NCBI GenBank assembly: GCA_037043015.1 | Contig: CM073331.1 | Span: 3,617,501-3,681,500, forward strand | Reading direction: 5' to 3' | From: Bryum argenteum | Lineage: Eukaryota; Streptophyta; Bryopsida; Bryales; Bryaceae | DNA: 64,000 nt | Shown here: positions 58,695 to 64,000 of the stretch, one piece after another | Position numbering within the stretch: position 1 is the first letter of the stretch | How the letters are laid out: every line of letters begins with the position of its first letter | The notes under the pieces: generated by a model | What the model was told of the DNA's origin: nothing | The model's database searches: none | The model's input: only the letters and a program-made list of their open reading frames with translations | Made by a program: the position numbers and the translations under genes

Positions 58695-59300
58695 TAGAGG
58701 CACCACAAGCTTTGGCTTGGTGCTCAGGGCTCATGACCCCCAATGAGGAGGTTGTGGGTTCTCTCCCCATGTCGGCGTGGTGCTCACCACCTTAGTCCAC
58801 CCAACTATGGTGGGGGGTTCTTGGACCTCGTTGTATGGGTACCTCAAAGCCCTTTGGGAGTGTACATGTCGGGTATCTCTAAGGCACTTGTAGCTAGGTA
58901 GAACCCCAATTCCGTTAAAATGACATTATTCCGGTAAAATGGCACACCTCAACTTTCTGAACTGTAGTTCAAAAACCATGTGATATAACAGAATTTTAAG
59001 GTGATATTACGGAAAATTAGTGACAATGTATACAAAAAAGTGATATTACAAAAAAAATTGTGATATTACAAAATATATCATTTTATATGAGCACAAATGT
59101 AAGATCTAGTGTGACAAAATGGCACATGGCATAGTGCCATTTTAATGGAATTGGGGTTTTAGGAACTTGCATAGTGTTTATCTCGAGAGGGGTTAATAGT
59201 CATGCCATTGGTGTGATGGCCTCTCGGCATACATACAGGATAGGTCGAACAAACACTCTATTCATGGGAGCCTCTATATAGGTTGGAGTTTCTCTTCTTT
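58695..59300 (+). mobile_element. tRNA-derived SINE, copy 3, interrupted by MITE-B
   Basis: Plus-strand copy: head AGGCACCACAAGCTTTGGC, box B GTGGGTTCTCTCCCC, body up to 58901, then MITE-B, then GGAACTTGCATAGTGTTTAT to the tail AAACACTCTATTCATGGGAG and GGAGTTTCTCTTC. The other two copies show the uninterrupted joint (GGAACTAGCATAGTG). Confidence 0.7.
58902..59159. mobile_element. MITE-B copy inside the SINE, 258 bp
   Basis: Ends AACCCCAATTCCGTTAAAAT and ATTTTAATGGAATTGGGGTT. TAG at 58899-58901 and 59160-59162 may be a 3-base target duplication. Younger than the SINE copy it entered. Confidence 0.75.
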
Positions 59301-59627
59301 TTCTTTTTGAATCAACTTAGACCATGGAACATTATCCACTTTGGATAATTTAGCACTCATCAAAGACTTAAAATTTAGCAAAAAAATATTGTTTATTTAT
59401 TTATTTTAGATGTAATGTAAAGAGAAGTTGGATCAAGAACTTTTATTTGGCCAACTACAAATTTTAGAAAAGGCCATGGTCAATTGTCATGGTCCATACA
59501 CTAAGCACATTTAAGAACATTGATGCTTGAAAATGAATGAGCTAGTAGTATTGTTGTAGTGGGGTAGGAGGTCAAGTTTTAGGTCCAATATATATAGTCT
59601 CTTCAAGTATAGGTTTTGGCGGAACGC

Positions 59628-60610
59628 GGGTTCCCGTAGGAATTTTATGTTCTCATAATGCCATCCGTTCATCAATATTTGAAGTGTTTAGAAATTTAAA
59701 AAATAAATAAATCATATTCTTCTTGTTAAAATGCATCCAAATCTATAGATATTTTTTCTCACTGAGTTTAAGAACAAGTGCGGTATCTTCTTCAAGTTGA
59801 TGTCAGTTGGGTTTTTATGAGACTTCAGAGACTGGCCATACGGTTCACAAGATATATGCTAAAAGTGATACTAATGAAGAATTACTTTTAATGTTATCAT
59901 CTATTTATGCATTTGACTTGAAAACTCTTGGTTGTGAAGCCATGAAGGTATATACAAGTTGCATGAAAGTCAAATATGCTCCTGATTATGTAGCCATCAA
60001 GAGGCTTCCTCCTCACATTTATGAAAGAGCCTTAAGGCTATCTTAAATACATACTCAAAATCTTATATAAATACATAAGTCATTGAGAGTAATATTAACA
60101 AAATAGAAATAGTCATGTTGTTAAATTATATTACAAACTAGAAAAGTAAAAGAACAAGATATGAATATAGACTGTGCTTACATACTAAAATCAGAGTCTT
60201 TGGAGTTTTGAATAATCTTGTGGAAGCATTTTTCATAACAATGATAATTAACAAAATCCAAGATTAGAAAGGTAAGGTGATTCATGAATTGCGTCTTTTA
60301 TTATGAAAGATCTTGACTTCTAGATGAAGTGGTATTTTTAAGGTTGAAGTTGTAAGGGTGCTAAATGATTTATATACTTGGTGTACTTATATCAAGAGAC
60401 AAATGAATTGGATGGCGAGGTTGAGGTCCCATGAAAACCCGACATCAATTTTGAAATAATATTGCACTTGTTTATATATTCATCGAGATTTATTTTTTAT
60501 GGTTTTGAATGCAGCTTAAGGAGGAGAATCTGAAAAGTAATTTTTTATTTCTAAACCCTTCAAATATTGATGAAGGGATGATATCTACTAGATCACACAA
60601 ATGGGAACCC
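59628..60610. mobile_element. ~1-kb element with long imperfect inverted ends
   Basis: The left end GGGTTCCC (59628) followed by ATCCGTTCATCAATATTTGA and GTTTAGAAAT is matched in reverse complement at the right end: ATTTCTAAACCCTTC, AATATTGATGAAGGGAT and GGGAACCC (60603-60610). The arms are about 75 bases. The interior contains an exon-like frame (59807-60046) but no transposase, so it is a non-autonomous DNA element, perhaps with captured sequence. Confidence 0.6.
59807..60046 (+). pseudogene. Exon-like ORF inside the inverted-repeat element
   Basis: An 80-codon open stretch directly after TGTCAG, a plausible 3' splice site, with no ATG at its start. The translated text (GFYETSETGHTVHKIYAKSD, then LGCEAMKVYTSCMKVKYAPD and RLPPHIYERALRLS) looks more protein-like than the AT-rich surroundings. 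I do not recognise it. Possible terminal exon of a captured host gene. Confidence 0.35.
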
Positions 60611-61604
60611 ATGATCTTGCCAATAGGTCTAAATACGTTGTCTAAATACATTTAAATATATGTTGCAATGTTTAAATACGTGCAACATTGAGGGTTTAAA
60701 AAGCCAAAACCAAAAGTACAAATGCATCCAAAGTTTGAAAGGATCTACAAATCATTAACCTAAAGGCATGAGACATGCAATATTTGATGGCAAAGAAGTG
60801 AAGGCGCTCAACATAGATAAACTAGAACTATGCAATTTTTGATATAAGCAAATTTGAGTAATTTTTGCTTGAATGGATCATATTGCTCAAATGAAAAACA
60901 TTCAAAACTATAAGTGATGCAAATATGTATGAAAATTGAAAGAAATGAATGATATTGGAGATGAATAAAGTGCATATCTCATGAGCAAAATCTCCAAAGC
61001 ATTTGCTTTCTCTGTCCTATGATGTGAGATTAATATGTTCTCTCAAATCTACCTCTAGTCATAGAACCAAGAGAAACTACTAATCTAACTCTATGGGACA
61101 GAGGGAGTATAAAATTCTCATTTTAAAGAAGCTTTTTTGCTCTAACATGTCGAGTATAGTATTTCTCTTGAGAAAAAGTTCCAACTTTCTACTAAAGAGT
61201 ACCATACCCTAAAAAATTCTATTTCTTAAATGTGTTATTATTTCTGAATATGAGTTTTCACCTAATTAAAGCATCATTTAGTAGGCTTTAGTAAAGTCTT
61301 TCTTAGTATTTTACTCACATATATGGCCAATTTGGCATTAACAATATTATTTATTGGGTGTCAAAAACTAACAAAAACTTATTTTGAAAAAATGATAATG
61401 GCACCAAAAAGGCTGAGATTAAGATAAAATCAAGTTAGCCAAATCCAAAAATTCAAAATTAATAAAAATGCTCGGCACTAGAGTGTTGAATTGGTCCTAT
61501 ATATATGATACCAGATTGCTTGCAAATTCTTTGAAGGTGAAGAAAAAGCAATGAATGCTTTCGGCTAAGTTTCAGTCTTGGAGGCATTTGAAGTTGCCTC
61601 TTGA

Positions 61605-61676
61605 CCCTTAAACGCCCAGTCCCTCTGAATATACACTAAAGAGCATGCCCAAGGGGCATGCTTGGGTGTTTAAGGG
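61605..61676. mobile_element. Micro-MITE, 72 bp, MITE-A ends
   Basis: CCCTTAAACGCCC at the left and GGGTGTTTAAGGG at the right, flanked by TTGA and TTAA. Only about 45 internal bases. Similar to 63397-63463 in reverse complement (CACTAAA(G/A)AGCA, GGGGCATGCTTGGG), so it is a deletion derivative that itself moved. Confidence 0.75.
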
Positions 61677-63396
61677 TTAAGCATTGTGACAAGTATATAC
61701 TCAACCCATGGTACACGCATGCTTTTTGATTTGAATCTATGCCCAAATATTGCCAAATATGTCAAATGTCTTTGACATGTGCCAAATATGTCTTAGGCTA
61801 AGTTTTAGTCTTGGAGGCATTTGACATATGAACATGCATGCCTCTGTATATGTGAACATTCAACAAAGTAATGGTGAAAAATTAGAATATTGTGTTCAAG
61901 GTTTTAAGATGATATCTAGATTCGATGAATCATCTTGTGATTTTCAAATTTCCAAGTGAGTTTCTCTATTTGATTTTCAACAAAGCCTCGGTAGCAAGAG
62001 TCTTGCATCCTGTAGCAAGAGCCTTGAGGATACATAGTAAGATTACAGTGTGGTGAAATAACAGACAAATAAGAATCAATGATGAAAACCATGCTTTGAT
62101 AGAGTTGTATGTGAATCCAAAGATTCTTGAACTAATTTTGGAATAAAATTATGGTTCCTAATAAGTTTTCTTTTATTTCTTTTATTTTTTGAAAAAAAAT
62201 CTCCTTTTTTTTGAGAAGAATTTTTATTCAAAAAAGATTCCCAGTGAGTACAAATAGTCTTTTGTGCCAAAAAAATTGTATTTTTTTGTCTACCTTTTAT
62301 TAAGTAGAAAATTAGAATTGTAATCAATCTAATTACTGTATGTCAAATAGAGTAAATTTGAAAATGATTAAATATATTTACTTCATAAATAGAGTCAATT
62401 TGAAAATGATTAATTATATTTACTCCAATATGAAGTGAATATAGATGAAACCAAGGATGACCAATATAAAAACATGAATATAAATTCCAAGGTGTATAGA
62501 CAACAATTACCACCAACGACACACTCAATTATCAAGGTACCAAGTACCAACAGAAAGAATCTTTTGATTGAAAAAAAATCATGAAGAGATTGTAATTGCA
62601 TTCTTTAGATTGAAGCTTGTAGAAAGTATCCATTTATTTAAAGTGACAGATCCATATGAGCCTCACTCTCCTCTACCTCATAATTCAAATGAGGTCAAGA
62701 TTACAAGTAGTCAAAGGCACGGAAGTCAATGATGAAGAATTGTTTGTCGTAAGACATCGATGACGGCCAATTATGCACACATTCATCCATGTTTACGTGA
62801 GTATAAATACACCACTCTCTTTGCCTCAACCACTTCTCACCATTACAATTGCGATCGTTGAGAGAAATATGCTTTAGTATCACCGGGCTCTATCAACCAA
62901 GCGCTTTCTCGTTGCCTCAACTACTTCTGACTTTTGCAACTATAATTGTGAAGCAAAGCTTATGTGAGTACCTTCAAGTTACCTTCAAGTTTATCAGAGA
63001 ACAATTTCTTTTTACCTCAGATACTTCATTTGGAATTGTGATTGTTAGCAAAGACTTTCATGTATTTCTTCTCACACACTTTTTCCTTGCCTCAACCACT
63101 TCCCGACCTTTTGTGCTGTAACCATTGAAAGAAGCTTGCCTCGGCTTCTCTCGATAAGGACTCTCTTTCTCTTTACTTCAACTACTTCATTTGCATTTGC
63201 GATTGTTAAATAGAGGCTTTCTTGTATTTCTTCTAATACACATTCTCCTTGCCTTGACCACTGTCTTCCAATCTTGTAATTATTGAGAGAAACCATCACT
63301 TAGATTATGTGAGTTACATTCACCATTACATCTGTGGTGATCCTAAACCCCACGTTTCTTATTTTCTCTTTGTAAGTATAAGAGAGTGCATCTTAA

Positions 63397-63463
63397 CCCT
63401 TATACGCCCAAGCATGCCCCTCAGGCTTGCTTTTTAGTGTAGTTTCAAAGGGGCGTTTAAGGG
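63397..63463. mobile_element. Micro-MITE, 67 bp, MITE-A ends
   Basis: CCCTTATACGCCC to GGGCGTTTAAGGG, with TTAA on the left and TTAC on the right. Shares its interior with the 72-bp element at 61605 in opposite orientation. Confidence 0.75.
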
Positions 63464-63949
63464 TTACCAATTGAATTCGAACGAGACATTCTAATCACAC
63501 TAACCACCATAGTTATTCTTTGTGAAACGTTTGCATATCAGTCTTTAGAGGAGCGGGTGGGTGAAAACAAGTTGACTTTATTGTATTTCTCTCAGTTGAT
63601 TAATACATTGGTCAATTAGGTCAAGAAATTTAATAAGTAACAAGTTGACTTTGCAAGATCAGTAACAGTCCACTCACTGCAGGTTATTTCGGGGTCACTT
63701 CCGCGCTACCGGCGGTCCGAAATCGGTCAACCACAGTTACCGCATCGAAACCGGTAACTCTCTCAACTCTTTGCATCTGGCGCTCTCTACACTAAATTAA
63801 GCTCCGCCATAGCTAACTCCCGCTTCCGCCACAGCCAATACTGTTATAAGGCTCCACCTGCTCGAAGTCAATGTACCACTGTGTCACCACCTGGAGCAGC
63901 TAGCTCTTCAGATGCTTTAGTGTAGAGAATCCTTCACCGATTCGACTCC

Positions 63950-64000
63950 ATGGCTGCTGTCACTCCAGTCGTCGCGCTCCTGCTCGCCTTGAGCCTCTTG
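63950..64000 (+). CDS. Start of a secreted-protein gene (cut by window end)
   Basis: ATG at 63950 opens MAAVTPVVALLLALSLL, a classic signal peptide. The start resembles that of the intact expansin (MAAAPVVLLLVG), so an expansin is possible, but 17 residues cannot decide. GC-rich leader upstream supports a real gene. Confidence 0.5.
   Translation, partial: MAAVTPVVALLLALSLL

Larger units (their letters stand above)
60611..63949. other. Gene-free region with short elements
   Basis: AT-rich, no supportable gene. It includes two micro-MITEs (61605 and 63397, separate entries) and, at about 62815-63300, four to five diverged units with TTGCCTCAACCACTTC and GCGATTGTT blocks about 100 bases apart. 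The last ~300 bases become GC-richer and probably hold the promoter of the gene at 63950. Confidence 0.45.

Overview
This is a eukaryotic nuclear window from a land plant. It carries a fused plant-type DHFR-thymidylate synthase, a P-class pentatricopeptide (PPR) protein, expansins, Agenet (plant Tudor-like) proteins, mitochondrial complex I subunit NDUFA6, plant-type U2 snRNAs, a Ty1/copia retrotransposon primed by initiator Met-tRNA, and plant telomere-type AACCCTAAA boxes. GC-richer exons with short introns sit in AT-rich, transposon-filled intergenic DNA. A remnant piggyBac transposase and a TTAA-inserting MITE family would be unusual in a flowering plant, so a seed-free plant (moss, liverwort or similar) is my low-confidence guess.

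Layout. 1.8-2.7 kb: a three-exon gene for an 88-residue secreted peptide. 2.7-11.7 kb: no genes, several MITE/SINE-like repeats. 11.7-14.2 kb: two almost identical NDUFA6 genes tail to tail, forming an inverted repeat. 15-17.4 kb: a small unknown ORF, then a three-level nest of MITEs. 17.8-20.8 kb: tandem repeats and a decayed piggyBac transposase. 20.8-22 kb: GC-rich exon-like DNA I cannot name. 22.2-24.6 kb: a rearranged duplicate of the 31.8-33.1 kb Agenet locus. 25.1-31.9 kb: DHFR-TS and a PPR gene, divergently transcribed. 32.3-49.1 kb: an Agenet gene, then an array in which three U2 snRNA copies alternate with expansin genes and expansin flanks. One expansin is a stub, one is split by a very young 5.9-kb copia element, and one is intact. 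49.1-63.9 kb: gene-poor DNA with tRNA-derived SINEs, MITEs and a ~1-kb inverted-repeat element carrying an exon-like ORF. The window ends in the signal peptide of another gene.

Functionally the genes are unrelated housekeeping and cell-wall genes (folate/dTMP synthesis, organelle RNA processing, respiration, splicing, wall loosening). The main story is genome dynamics. The most noteworthy items are the copia element carrying an antisense F-box-like ORF between pol and its 3' LTR, the piggyBac-type MITE family whose insertion sites can be read at base level from nested copies, the NDUFA6 palindrome, and the interleaved U2/expansin array. Exon boundaries were read by eye from GT-AG sites, reading phase and protein-family continuity; no search was run.
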